Origin: an uncultured Ruminiclostridium sp. | Lineage (GTDB): Bacteria > Bacillota > Clostridia > Oscillospirales > Ruminococcaceae | Direction: 5' to 3' | Assembly (NCBI GenBank): GCA_934454635.1 | Contig: CAKSFR010000006.1 | Location: 78,027 to 142,026, forward strand | DNA length: 64,000 nucleotides | In this document: positions 51,545 through 60,062 of the stretch, in pieces | How positions within the stretch are numbered: the first letter of the stretch is position 1 | Layout: every line of letters begins with the position of its first letter | The notes under the pieces: generated by a model | The model's database searches: none | Told to the model about the DNA's origin: nothing | Seen by the model: the letters and a program-made list of their open reading frames with translations, nothing else | Made by a program: the position numbers and the translations under genes

Positions 51545-53482
51545 TCATTCAAGCTCGAATGCGCCGGTGTAGAGCTGATAATATTTGCCCTTTTCGGCAA
51601 TCAGCTTTTCGTGGTTGCCGCGTTCGATAATTCTGCCGTGTTCAAGCACCATAATAACGTCGGAATTTTGAACCGTGGAAAGTCTGTGCGCGATAACGAA
51701 AACGGTTCTTCCCGTCATCAGGCTGTCCATGCCTTTCTGTACGATAGCCTCGGTTCGCGTGTCTATGCTCGAGGTCGCTTCGTCGAGAATCATTACGGGA
51801 GGGTCTGCTACAGCCGCGCGGGCAATCGCAATAAGCTGGCGCTGTCCCTGTGAAAGCTGCGCGCCGTTTTCGGTGAGCATTGTGTTGTAGCCGTCGGGGA
51901 GTCTGCGGATAAAATCGTCGGCATTCGCAAGCTGAGCCGCCGCGTAGACTTCTTCGTCCGTTGCGTCAAGCCGTCCGTAGCGGATATTTTCCATGACTGT
52001 TCCGGTGAACAGGTTCGTGTCCTGAAGAACCATTCCCAGTGAACGGCGCAGGTCGGATTTTCTGATTTTGTTGATATTTATTCCGTCGTAGCGGATCTTT
52101 CCGTCCGCAATGTCATAAAAGCGGTTGATGAGGTTGGTGATAGTGGTTTTTCCCGCGCCTGTCGAACCGACAAATGCGACCTTCTGACCCGGCTCGGCGA
52201 AAAGCGAGATATCGTGGAGAACGATTTTATCGTCGGTATAGCCGAAGTCTACGTCGTGCAGCTGGACGTCGCCGCAGAGCTTTGTATATGTCGTGGTTCC
52301 GTCCTCGTGAGGGTGCTTCCAAGCCCATATACCCGTGCGCTCGTCAGCCTCGACAAGCTCGTTGTTCACGTTATACTTTGCGTTTACAAGCGTTACATAG
52401 CCGTTGTCCTCTTCGTGCTTTTCGTCGATAAGCTCGAATATTCGCTTTGCGCCCGCGAGAGCCATAACGATAAAGTTAAGCTGCTGGCTGACCTGATTTA
52501 TCGGCATTGTAAAGCTCTTTGAAAGCTGGAGGAAAGCGGCGATTCCACCAAGGGTAAGCCCACCGACGCCGTTTATTGCAAGAACGCCGCCGAGCACCGC
52601 GATAAGCGCGTACTGGAGGTTTCCGAGGTTGCCGTTTACGGGGCCGAGAATGTTGGCGAAAATGTTCGCTTCGCGCGCGTTCACGCAAAGCTCCTCATTC
52701 AGCCTGTCAAAATCCTCTTTCGTCTGTTCCTCATGGCAGAAAACCTTAACGACCTTCTGACCGTTTATCATTTCTTCGATATAACCGTTTACCTCGGCGA
52801 TTGATTTTTGCTGACCGATAAAGTATTTCCCGCTCTTGCCCGCGATTTTTCCCGTTACGAACATCATCAGCACGATAAATGCAACAACGAAAATCGTGAG
52901 ATAAATACTTGTCGCGCACATTGCGATAAATACCGAAATTATAGTGATGAGCGACGAGAAAGCCTGCGGGATACTCTGTGAGAGCATCTGGCGCAGGGTA
53001 TCAATGTCGTTTGTGTAGTGGCTCATTATGTCGCCGTGGGAATGCTGATCGAAATATTTTATCGGGAGCCGCTGCATATTCTCAAACATTTCATCGCGTA
53101 TAGATTTCTGCACGCCCTGCGAAATTGTGACCATAACGCGGTTGTAAACGAATGTAGCCACCATGCCGAGAAGATATATAGCGCCCATTATTACAAGCAT
53201 TTTCAGCAGGTCGGTGAAAACGGGGTTTGCCGAGCCGATAAGAGGCGCGATATAGTCGTCGATAAGCATTTGCAGGAACAGCGCGCTTGCTACGCCCGCG
53301 AGTGAGCTTATAAGGATACACACGAGAACGAGGAAAAATCTTCCCTTATAGTCCTTGAAAATATAGCCGAGCAGGCGCTTTACGGTCTTCATATCGGGCT
53401 TTCCCATTTTTCCCATTGCGCGCGGACCGCCCGGACCTCTGCGCATCACTGCGGGCTGTGTGTTTTTATTTTCATTCGGCAT
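51545..53482 (-). CDS. Heterodimeric ABC exporter, subunit with full catalytic site
   Basis: 645 aa. N-terminal extension, six membrane segments, then an ATPase domain with Walker A GSTGAGKTT, signature LSQGQRQLIAIARAA and Walker B VMILDEATSSIDTR (catalytic Glu present). An insertion between the membrane and ATPase domains carries acidic residues. Pairs with the next gene (overlap 11 bp). Confidence 0.95.
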   Translation of the reverse strand: MPNENKNTQPAVMRRGPGGPRAMGKMGKPDMKTVKRLLGYIFKDYKGRFFLVLVCILISSLAGVASALFLQMLIDDYIAPLIGSANPVFTDLLKMLVIMGAIYLLGMVATFVYNRVMVTISQGVQKSIRDEMFENMQRLPIKYFDQHSHGDIMSHYTNDIDTLRQMLSQSIPQAFSSLITIISVFIAMCATSIYLTIFVVAFIVLMMFVTGKIAGKSGKYFIGQQKSIAEVNGYIEEMINGQKVVKVFCHEEQTKEDFDRLNEELCVNAREANIFANILGPVNGNLGNLQYALIAVLGGVLAINGVGGLTLGGIAAFLQLSKSFTMPINQVSQQLNFIVMALAGAKRIFELIDEKHEEDNGYVTLVNAKYNVNNELVEADERTGIWAWKHPHEDGTTTYTKLCGDVQLHDVDFGYTDDKIVLHDISLFAEPGQKVAFVGSTGAGKTTITNLINRFYDIADGKIRYDGININKIRKSDLRRSLGMVLQDTNLFTGTVMENIRYGRLDATDEEVYAAAQLANADDFIRRLPDGYNTMLTENGAQLSQGQRQLIAIARAAVADPPVMILDEATSSIDTRTEAIVQKGMDSLMTGRTVFVIAHRLSTVQNSDVIMVLEHGRIIERGNHEKLIAEKGKYYQLYTGAFELE

Positions 53483-55217
53483 CAGGCTCGCCTCCCTTCT
53501 GCTGTGAATAGTATACTTCTCTGTAAATTTCGTTGTTTTTAAGCAGATTTTCGTGAGTATCGAAGGCGTTTATCTTTCCGCCCTCAAGGACGATTATTTT
53601 ATCCGCATCCTGAACGGAGGAAATGCGCTGTGCGATAATCAGCTTTGTCGTGTCGGGGATCTCCTCGCGGAAAGCCTTTCTTATCATAGCGTCGGTCGCG
53701 GTATCGACTGCGCTTGTGGAATCGTCGAGAATGAGTATTTTCGGCTTTTTGAGCAGTGCACGGGCAATACAAAGACGCTGCTTCTGTCCGCCCGAAACGT
53801 TTGTTCCGCCCTGCTCGATATAGGTGTCATAGCCGTCGGGGAAAGTGCGGATAAAGCCGTCCGCCTGAGCAAGCCGACAGGCATGGACAAGCTCCTCGTC
53901 GGTCGCGTCGGGGTTGCCCCAGCGCAGGTTCTCCTTTATTGTTCCCGAAAAAAGAACGTTTTTCTGAAGAACCATTGCAACCTGATTTCTGAGCGATTCG
54001 ATGTCGTATTTTCTTACGTCGATCCCGCCGACCTCGATGCTGCCCTCGGTAACGTCGTACAGACGCGGGATAAGCTGAACCAGCGTGGATTTCGACGAGC
54101 CTGTTCCGCCGATTATTCCTATCGTTTCGCCCGAAGCAATCTTTATATTTGCGTTTGAAAGGGCGTTTGTACCCGATTTATATGCAAAAGAAACATTGTT
54201 GAACGAAATCGAGCCGTCGGGAACCTCCTTTATTGGGTCGCTGCCGTTCAAGAGGGTGCTTTCTTCGTCCAGAACCTCGCAGATACGTTCTGCGGAGGCT
54301 CTCGCCATTGTTATCATAACGAAAATCATGGAGAGCATCATAAGGCTCATGAGTATCTGCATCGCATAGGTTATTATGCTCATAAGCTCGCCCGTTGTGA
54401 GCGTTCCGTCAACAACGATAAGGTGTGCGCCTATCCATGCAACTGCGATAAGTCCGCCGTACATACAGAACTGCATGAGCGGCGAGTTGAACGCAAGCAC
54501 CTTTTCGGCGTAGCTGAAGTCATCGTAAATAGCTTTTGAAACGCCGTGGAACTTTTCAATTTCGTGATCCTCGCGGACGAACGCCTTTACTACTCTCATA
54601 CCCGAAACGTTTTCCTGAACAACGCTGTTCAGCTTGTCATAGCGCTTGAAAACGCGTTCAAAAACGGGGTGTGCCTTCTTCATTATAATAAAAAGACCTA
54701 CTCCCAGAATCGGGATAGCGGCGAGAAATACAAGCGCGAGCGTTGAATTTATTGTGAACGCCATTACCATCGAGAAAATCAGCATTATAGGCGCTCTTAC
54801 CGCGATGCGCAGTATCATCTGATATGCGTCCTGAACACGGGTCACGTCCGAAGTCAGACGCGTAACAAGGCTCGCCGTCGAGAACTTGTCGATGTTCGCA
54901 AAGGAATAGCCCTGAACCTTATGGAACATATCGCGGCGCAGGTTACGCGCGAAGCCTGTCGAAGCGATCGCCCCGTATTTGCCGCCGCCGAATCCGCCCA
55001 AAAGGGAAATTCCGCAGGAAACGACGAGCAGACCGCCTATTATAAGAATATATGTGAGGTTGCCCTCGCCGTTGTTTCCGTTTATGCCGTTGTCAATGAG
55101 CAAAGCCATAAGCCACGGGATAATAACCTCCATGAGAACTTCCAGCACCATGAAGATAGGCGTGACTATTGACGCTTTTTTAAACTCTCCGACACGCTTT
55201 GCCAGTGTTTTTATCAT
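53472..55217 (-). CDS. Heterodimeric ABC exporter, subunit with degenerate site
   Basis: 581 aa. Walker A GGTGSSKSTLVQL, signature NVSGGQKQRLCIARAL, Walker B ILILDDSTSAVDT: the catalytic Glu is replaced by Asp, the hallmark of the non-catalytic half in BmrC/TM287-type heterodimers. Begins within the MarR gene stop (4-bp overlap), so regulator and exporter form one operon. Typical role: multidrug or peptide efflux. Confidence 0.95.
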   Translation of the reverse strand: MIKTLAKRVGEFKKASIVTPIFMVLEVLMEVIIPWLMALLIDNGINGNNGEGNLTYILIIGGLLVVSCGISLLGGFGGGKYGAIASTGFARNLRRDMFHKVQGYSFANIDKFSTASLVTRLTSDVTRVQDAYQMILRIAVRAPIMLIFSMVMAFTINSTLALVFLAAIPILGVGLFIIMKKAHPVFERVFKRYDKLNSVVQENVSGMRVVKAFVREDHEIEKFHGVSKAIYDDFSYAEKVLAFNSPLMQFCMYGGLIAVAWIGAHLIVVDGTLTTGELMSIITYAMQILMSLMMLSMIFVMITMARASAERICEVLDEESTLLNGSDPIKEVPDGSISFNNVSFAYKSGTNALSNANIKIASGETIGIIGGTGSSKSTLVQLIPRLYDVTEGSIEVGGIDVRKYDIESLRNQVAMVLQKNVLFSGTIKENLRWGNPDATDEELVHACRLAQADGFIRTFPDGYDTYIEQGGTNVSGGQKQRLCIARALLKKPKILILDDSTSAVDTATDAMIRKAFREEIPDTTKLIIAQRISSVQDADKIIVLEGGKINAFDTHENLLKNNEIYREVYYSQQKGGEPDAE

Positions 55218-55675
55218 TTTTTCTGTAACTCCTTCCTTTCCTTCTGTTCCATCTCAGAAAGCTTGTCTTTCAACTTTTCCGTAAGCCGCCAGAACTCTTT
55301 TTCCTCCTCGGGAGTAAACGCAAGGGCAAGCTCCTCCTCAAATCGGTCGATAACCGCGCGCATTTCCTGTTCAATAGCAATCGCTTTCGGCGTAAGGACG
55401 ATTTTTTTCAGCCGTGCGTCGGAGGAAACCGATTCGCGCACGATAAGCCCGTTGCTTTCCATAAGCTGAAGCAGCCGCGTAGCTGTCGAGCGCTGTATCC
55501 CGAAGTTTTTTTCGATATCGCGCTGATAGACGTCGCGGTCGCTGTTGCGCCAGAGATAGCCGATTATCCGTCCGTGGTAGCAGGTCGCGTCATCAATAGG
55601 ATTGTTCATGAGCTGTCGGTCTATTCGGTGCGCTATCTGTTTAAGCGCGAGCCCGATATGCTTTGATTCATCCAT
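55214..55675 (-). CDS. MarR-family transcriptional regulator
   Basis: 153 aa. Winged helix with QRDIEKNFGIQRSTATRLLQLMESNGLIVRESVSSDARLKKIVLT. First gene of the exporter operon, so it probably represses its own transcription together with the exporter until a ligand is sensed. Confidence 0.94.
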   Translation of the reverse strand: MDESKHIGLALKQIAHRIDRQLMNNPIDDATCYHGRIIGYLWRNSDRDVYQRDIEKNFGIQRSTATRLLQLMESNGLIVRESVSSDARLKKIVLTPKAIAIEQEMRAVIDRFEEELALAFTPEEEKEFWRLTEKLKDKLSEMEQKERKELQKK

Positions 55676-55701
55676 GCGGTTCTCCTTTCTTTTATGTCCT
55701 T

Positions 55702-55754
55702 ACTGCAACTGTTAGCAGTACAACTATTATAGCAATACTCCCCAAAAATGTCAA
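55702..55754 (-). promoter_or_regulatory. Consensus promoter and likely MarR operator
   Basis: On the minus strand TTGACA (55749-55754), 17 bp, TATAAT (55726-55731). Immediately downstream ACTGC-N8-GCAGT (55702-55719) is an 18-bp inverted repeat well placed for repression by the MarR protein. Confidence 0.75.
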
Positions 55755-55797
55755 GTGAGGTTTTGTGAAAATCTGACGAAAACTGTAACGGGGAGGG

Positions 55798-56036
55798 GGA
55801 GCGCGGCAGCGGCGGCAGAAAACCGCCGCTGCCGCGCCGACGAAGTCGGCGCGGCGCGCTCGCAGTGGGCAGGCGAGGGGGGAATGGCGGAGCAGTATGT
55901 GCGGGTCGGCGGCGTTTTGGCGGAGTGGGAGGGACAGCGAGGATAGAGAAAGCCGCCGCGCCGTCCGACGAGGGGGCGAGGAGGGCGATTTGCGGAGCAA
56001 ATCGGCGGCGAGCCCCTTCAGGAGGGCGGCGCAATG
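55798..56036. repeat. GC-rich modular hairpin repeat, copy 2
   Basis: Holds hairpins 55803-55835 (13 bp, 7-nt loop) and 55831-55855 (11 bp, gaa loop), sharing arms, inside a 6-bp outer pairing gagcgc (55799-55804) / gcgctc (55856-55861). The second part (55908-56036) is homologous to 765-886, including the gatttgc-gga-gcaaatc hairpin near 55990-56007, while the first-part hairpins differ in sequence from copy 1. Together with the next two elements it fills the 664-bp gap between the marR and methyltransferase genes. Confidence 0.7.
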
Positions 56037-56087
56037 AAAATGGCATTGCGGCTTTTGCTGTGCTGCGATATTTTGCAGTATGATTAA

Positions 56088-56187
56088 TACTAAGCGCCAA
56101 TAAAACCATAGATAAAATTTCTAGGATAACCCATACATGCAAAGATTACACTCGATTTTTTGTGTAGTTTTTAATTGGTGCTGAGTA
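56088..56187. mobile_element. 100-bp MITE-like element (family 1), copy D
   Basis: Ends TACTAAGCGCCAATAAAA and (opposite strand) TACTCAGCACCAATTAAAAA, with TAA at 56085-56087 and 56188-56190. No coding capacity. Confidence 0.9.
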
Positions 56188-56224
56188 TAACGCCGCGGTA
56201 CATACATAGTGCAGATTCGATGCA

Positions 56225-56329
56225 GCGGCGCGCACGGCAGGTTTTCGGCGCAGCCGAAAACCTTGATTTGCGGCAAAAGCCGCAAAAAGCGGGCAGGCGA
56301 AGCCTGCCCGCCGGAGCCGTGCGCGCCGC
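56225..56329. repeat. GC-rich cloverleaf element with 14-bp perfect outer stem
   Basis: gcggcgcgcacggc (56225-56238) pairs perfectly with 56316-56329. Inside are hairpins 56239-56263 (11 bp, gca loop), 56267-56286 (8 bp, aaaa loop) and 56289-56311 (10 bp, gaa loop). It starts 38 bp after MITE copy D and ends 10 bp before the methyltransferase stop codon. Stem sequences are unrelated to those at 21157 or 45926; the plan is the same. Confidence 0.85.
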
Positions 56330-56339
56330 CCTTTCTCGC

Positions 56340-57149
56340 TTACGCCTGCCTTTTCCTGAGCTGCCAGAATGCGACAGCGCTCGCGGCAGCAACGTTGAGC
56401 GAATCGACGTCGTGCGCCATGGGAATGCGAACCGTATAGTCGCAGGAGGCGATCGTTTCGGGCGAAAGCCCGTAGCCTTCCGAGCCAAGCACGATTGCAA
56501 GCCGCTCCTCAGCCATAAGCGCAGGGTCGTCTACGCTTACCGATTTGTCCGAAAGCGCCATTGCGGCAGTTTTAAATCCAAGCTCGTGCAGTTCGGAAAG
56601 CCAGTTTTCGCCCGCATAGCCCCACGGGACCTGAAAGACCGTTCCCATGCTCACGCGTATCGCACGGCGGCAAAGCGGGTCGCAGCAGGTCGGCGTTATC
56701 AGCGCGGCGTCGATGTTCAGCGCGGCGGCGGAACGTATGATAGCGCCGACATTCGTTACGTCGGCAATGTCCTCGAGAACAGCTATTCTTTCCGCGTGTG
56801 CGCAAAGCTCGTCAACGCTTTTCGGCGCGGGACGTTCCATTGCACAGAGCATTCCGCGGGTAAGCTCAAAGCCTGTGAGCTTCGCCATTACTCCGCGGTC
56901 GGCGGCGTAAATCGGAATATTTTCACACTTTGAAAGTATATTCCGCGCACGCTCGTTTAAATACCTGCGGTCTGTGAATACCGAAATGGGCTTACAGCCG
57001 GAATTGAGCGCGACTTCGATAACAGTAGGGCTTTCGGCAATGAAAATGCCGTGTTCGGCTTCAAGAGAGCGGCGCAGCTTTGCGTCGGTGAGATTTGCAT
57101 ATATTGAAAGCTCGGGAATGTCCAGAGCGGATACATCGATTATGTTCAT
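56340..57149 (-). CDS. TrmH/SpoU-family RNA 2'-O-methyltransferase
   Basis: 269 aa. N-terminal substrate-binding region, then SPOUT domain: NVGAIIRSAAAL, IVLGSEGYGLSPETIASC and VRIPMAHDVDSLNVAAASAVAFWQL (knot and AdoMet site). Targets rRNA or tRNA; the exact position is unknown. Confidence 0.92.
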   Translation of the reverse strand: MNIIDVSALDIPELSIYANLTDAKLRRSLEAEHGIFIAESPTVIEVALNSGCKPISVFTDRRYLNERARNILSKCENIPIYAADRGVMAKLTGFELTRGMLCAMERPAPKSVDELCAHAERIAVLEDIADVTNVGAIIRSAAALNIDAALITPTCCDPLCRRAIRVSMGTVFQVPWGYAGENWLSELHELGFKTAAMALSDKSVSVDDPALMAEERLAIVLGSEGYGLSPETIASCDYTVRIPMAHDVDSLNVAAASAVAFWQLRKRQA

Positions 57150-57509
57150 ATTTCCTCCGTTTTAATGTTGTCTTGGGATGTGCTGAATAAATCGGGTATG
57201 CAGATTGCGCAGACAGATTTTTCGCAGGATTGTATGAAAACGACGCAGGAATACTTGATGTATTTCAAGGAGTTTTCGTGCAATTATGCGGAAAATATGC
57301 AAGCAAGATGCGTGCCGCGATTTATTCAGTGCTTCCCTTATGCATTTTATTATACATTAAATCGGCGGGCGTGTCAATCATGTCCGTGAATGTCCGAAGC
57401 GTGTCATTGTTTGTCCGTAAAAAGGGTGATATGCTGTAAAATGTAAGTTATGGACAAGGGCGGCGCCGCCCCGAAACATGACCTGCAAATAAAACAAAGG
57501 AGGTTCCGA
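57150..57509. other. Host-prophage junction without clear genes
   Basis: 360 bp between the methyltransferase start and the scaffold gene. Short reading frames here (e.g. 57165-57389) have no ribosome site and no protein-like composition. A weak promoter-like pair (TTGTTT near 57406, TATGCT near 57429) precedes the phage genes. I see no integrase, repressor or clear attachment repeat. Confidence 0.5.
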
Positions 57510-57941
57510 ATGGAACAGAAAAAGACACAGGAGCAGCTTTTTACAAAAGCTCAGCTCGACGAACAGCTTGCAAAGCAGAAGGACGAGTTTGAAAGAAAAC
57601 TCGCAGAAACAGAGCAGCTTGCGAAAATGAACGCAAACGAAAAGCTCGATTTTCGCCGCAGACAGGCGGAGGAAGCGCTTGCTCAGCGCGAAAAGGCGGT
57701 CGAAAAGCGTGAGCTTGCGGCGGGCGCGGCAGAAAAGCTTGCGAAGTTCAATCTTCCCGCAAAGCTTATAGCCTGCGTAAATCTCGGTTCGACAGAGGAA
57801 TGCGAAAGCAGCCTTGAGGCGATAAAGTCCTGCTTCACTCAAGCGGTCCTCGACGGCGTTAACGAGAGAATGAGAGGAAATGTTCCGAGATGCTCTTCAA
57901 AGGGCGGTACGGACGCTTTTCTCGACGGGCTTAATGCCTGA
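57510..57941 (+). CDS. Phage capsid scaffolding protein (DUF4355-like)
   Basis: 143 aa from the ATG at 57510 with AAAGGAGG upstream. Long charged coiled-coil (residues 5-75) then a short C-terminal domain with LIACVNLGSTEECESSLEAI. Scaffold genes of this type precede the major capsid gene, as here. First structural gene of the module. Confidence 0.85.
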   Translation: MEQKKTQEQLFTKAQLDEQLAKQKDEFERKLAETEQLAKMNANEKLDFRRRQAEEALAQREKAVEKRELAAGAAEKLAKFNLPAKLIACVNLGSTEECESSLEAIKSCFTQAVLDGVNERMRGNVPRCSSKGGTDAFLDGLNA

Positions 57942-57969
57942 AAAAATCAAAACAGGAAAGGAAATTATT

Positions 57970-59040
57970 ATGGCAATAAATTTAGCGGAAAAATATTCTG
58001 AACAGGTAGATGAAACAATTCGCAGAGGGCTTCTCTCGACCGCCGGCGTCAACAACGACGTGACGTTCGGAAATGCACAGACCGTAACGGTTTTTTCCAT
58101 GGAAACCGCGCCTCTCAACGATTACAATCCAAACGGCGGCATGAACCGCTACGGCACTCCCACAGAGCTTCAGGACGCAACGCAGGAAATGCGTATGTCG
58201 CAGCAGAAGGCGTTCACATTCACAATCGACAAAACCTATGCGGCGGATTCTCCCGAAAGCGTAAGAAACGCGGGAAAGGCGCTCCAGCGCCAGATAGAGC
58301 AGGTTATCGTGCCCGAAATCGACCGCTACCGTTTTCTCAAACTCTCCGAGCTTGCGGGAACAAAGAGCTACGGTACGCTTACCGCGGAAAATGCGTACAC
58401 CGCGTTTATCGAAGCGAATACCGCGATAACCGACGAGGAATTTCCTATCGAAAACCGCGTTGCGTTTTGCTCCAACACATTCATTGAGCTTCTCAAAAAG
58501 GACACGACCCACTTCACAAAGGCAACCGAAATCGCACAGCAGAGAATTATTTTCAAGGGCATGGTCGGCGACTGCGACGGGGTCGCGATTATCGCCGTTC
58601 CAAAGCGCAGACTCCCCGCAGGCGTTTCCTTTATAATCACTCATCCCATGTGCGCGCCCGCGCCCGTTAAGCTTCAGGACTATAAGATTCATCAGGACCC
58701 GCCCGGAATCGCGGGAAATCTTGTCGAGGGTCTTGTTTATCACGATATTTTCGTGTTTGACAACAAAAAGGCGGCGGTTTCCGTTCGCTTCGGTCAGCTC
58801 GGTACGCTTACGAACGTCATCTCCGACGGCGTACTTACCGTAAGCGGCGATATCAACGGCGGCAAGCTTTATTACAAGACGGGTTCAAGCCTTACCGCGC
58901 CCGCCCTTGGAGATACTCTCGCTTCGGGCTGGACAGAAGTTCCCGCAGACGGCAAGGTTACCGTTTCCGACGGCGCAAAGCTTTGCACCGCGCTTGTAAA
59001 CAGCGACGGAAAGTGCGTTGCCGTTTCGGCGGTATCGTAA
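57970..59040 (+). CDS. Phage major capsid protein
   Basis: 356 aa from the ATG at 57970. Residues 1-260 look like a major capsid protein of the kind paired with DUF4355 scaffolds (N-terminal AINLAEKYSEQVDETI, the mid-region FTFTIDKTYA, VIVPEIDRYRF). Residues about 270-356 form an added Gly/Ser/Thr-rich beta domain (VLTVSGDINGGKLYYKTGSS...), like decoration domains displayed on capsids. Confidence 0.85.
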   Translation: MAINLAEKYSEQVDETIRRGLLSTAGVNNDVTFGNAQTVTVFSMETAPLNDYNPNGGMNRYGTPTELQDATQEMRMSQQKAFTFTIDKTYAADSPESVRNAGKALQRQIEQVIVPEIDRYRFLKLSELAGTKSYGTLTAENAYTAFIEANTAITDEEFPIENRVAFCSNTFIELLKKDTTHFTKATEIAQQRIIFKGMVGDCDGVAIIAVPKRRLPAGVSFIITHPMCAPAPVKLQDYKIHQDPPGIAGNLVEGLVYHDIFVFDNKKAAVSVRFGQLGTLTNVISDGVLTVSGDINGGKLYYKTGSSLTAPALGDTLASGWTEVPADGKVTVSDGAKLCTALVNSDGKCVAVSAVS

Positions 59041-59069
59041 CGCAAATGAACAGATAAAAATAAACAAAA

Positions 59070-59139
59070 TCGGATTTACGTCGGAGTTACGAAGTGCATA
59101 CCGCATTTTGTTCGGGACGCCTCCGACGGAGAAATCCGA
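59070..59139 (+). promoter_or_regulatory. Stem structure between capsid and connector genes
   Basis: tcggattt (59070-59077) pairs with aaatccga (59132-59139), and cgtcggag (59079-59086) with ctccgacg (59121-59128), a 16-bp interrupted stem with a 34-nt loop. It may limit read-through after the abundant capsid message or protect its 3' end. Confidence 0.6.
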
Positions 59140-59162
59140 AAAAGGGAAAGGAAATTATATAT

Positions 59163-59501
59163 ATGAAAACCGCAGCAGAGCTTCTGAAGCTGCTTCTGCC
59201 GCCTGACGCCGAGACTGATGAAGATCGTCTCGGCGTTCTTCTTTTACAGGCGGAAAACACCATACTCGACATTATCGGGCGCGACGCGCTACCCGAACGG
59301 CTTGCCGATGTTCAGGCGGCTCTCGCGCTTATTTATTACAACCGCGCGGGCGCGGAGGGCGAAAGCAGGCGCGCCGAGGGCGAGGTTTCAATGAGCTATA
59401 TCGACGGTCTGCCCGACGATATGAAGCGGCGGCTGAAAAATTATCCGAGAAAGGTAGGTGCGGTGTATGCAGCTCGTTCGCAGCAGACTTCGCAGGATTG
59501 A
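59163..59501 (+). CDS. Phage head-tail connector protein
   Basis: 112 aa, mostly helical: LLKLLLPPDAETDEDRLGVLLLQAENTILDIIGR and the QAALALIYYNRAGAEGESRRAEGEVSMSY segment are typical of gp6/gp15-like connector (DNA-packaging) proteins after the capsid gene. Overlaps the next gene. Confidence 0.78.
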   Translation: MKTAAELLKLLLPPDAETDEDRLGVLLLQAENTILDIIGRDALPERLADVQAALALIYYNRAGAEGESRRAEGEVSMSYIDGLPDDMKRRLKNYPRKVGAVYAARSQQTSQD

Positions 59502-59781
59502 TATTTACTCCGCAAACCGCACCGAGGACGATTACATCGGCACAAAGGATTCGCCGAAGCTGCTCGGGTTCGTTTACGCGGACGTTCAGCCGCTCGCCGA
59601 GCAGCTTATTTCGGAAAACGGCGGTCAGACCGTAAAAAAACAGGCGAAGCTGTATCTTCGGCCGGACGCGGGAGTGCAGTGCGGCGACCTTGCGGCGGTT
59701 TATACGTCAAAGCCCGACTGCCGCATAACGGAGATACGCCGCGCGGGGGAATATCTTGCGGCAACGGCGGTGCATTTATGA
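59467..59781 (+). CDS. Phage head-closure-like protein
   Basis: 104 aa from the ATG at 59467, inside the connector gene (overlap 35 bp). Small beta-rich protein; size and position fit head-closure (stopper) proteins. Ends in an ATGA overlap with the next gene. Confidence 0.72.
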   Translation: MQLVRSRLRRIDIYSANRTEDDYIGTKDSPKLLGFVYADVQPLAEQLISENGGQTVKKQAKLYLRPDAGVQCGDLAAVYTSKPDCRITEIRRAGEYLAATAVHL

Positions 59782-60062
59782 TAATACGGGTGAAAAATAC
59801 AGCGCTTGAACAGGCGGCGCAGGCGGCATACAGCGCCGCGAGGGAAGCCTGTCCGGTCAGGACCGGAGCGCTTCGCGGCAGCATTACGCTGAGCATTTCG
59901 GGCGACCGCGCGGTTATTTCCGCAGGCAGGGATTACGGAATATATGTTGAACTCGGCACGGAAAATTCCCCGCCGAAGCCGTTTATGTCCGCCGGAATCG
60001 AAGCCGCCGCAAGGCGGTTGAAGCAAATAAAAATATTAGGGGAGGAAACGCAGAGTGATTGA
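59778..60062 (+). CDS. HK97 gp10-like minor structural protein
   Basis: 94 aa. CPVRTGALRGSITLSI and YGIYVELGTENSPPKPFMSAGIEAA match the gp10/neck family that joins head and tail. Overlaps both neighbours. Confidence 0.85.
   Translation: MIIRVKNTALEQAAQAAYSAAREACPVRTGALRGSITLSISGDRAVISAGRDYGIYVELGTENSPPKPFMSAGIEAAARRLKQIKILGEETQSD

Noticed and set aside
57165..57389. 74-codon frame before the prophage
   Set aside because: No ribosome site, no recognisable features, several Cys/Tyr-rich stretches without protein-like pattern.
57970..59040. Encapsulin-like nanocompartment instead of a phage capsid
   Set aside because: A scaffold gene before it and a full set of connector and tail genes after it identify a phage structural module.
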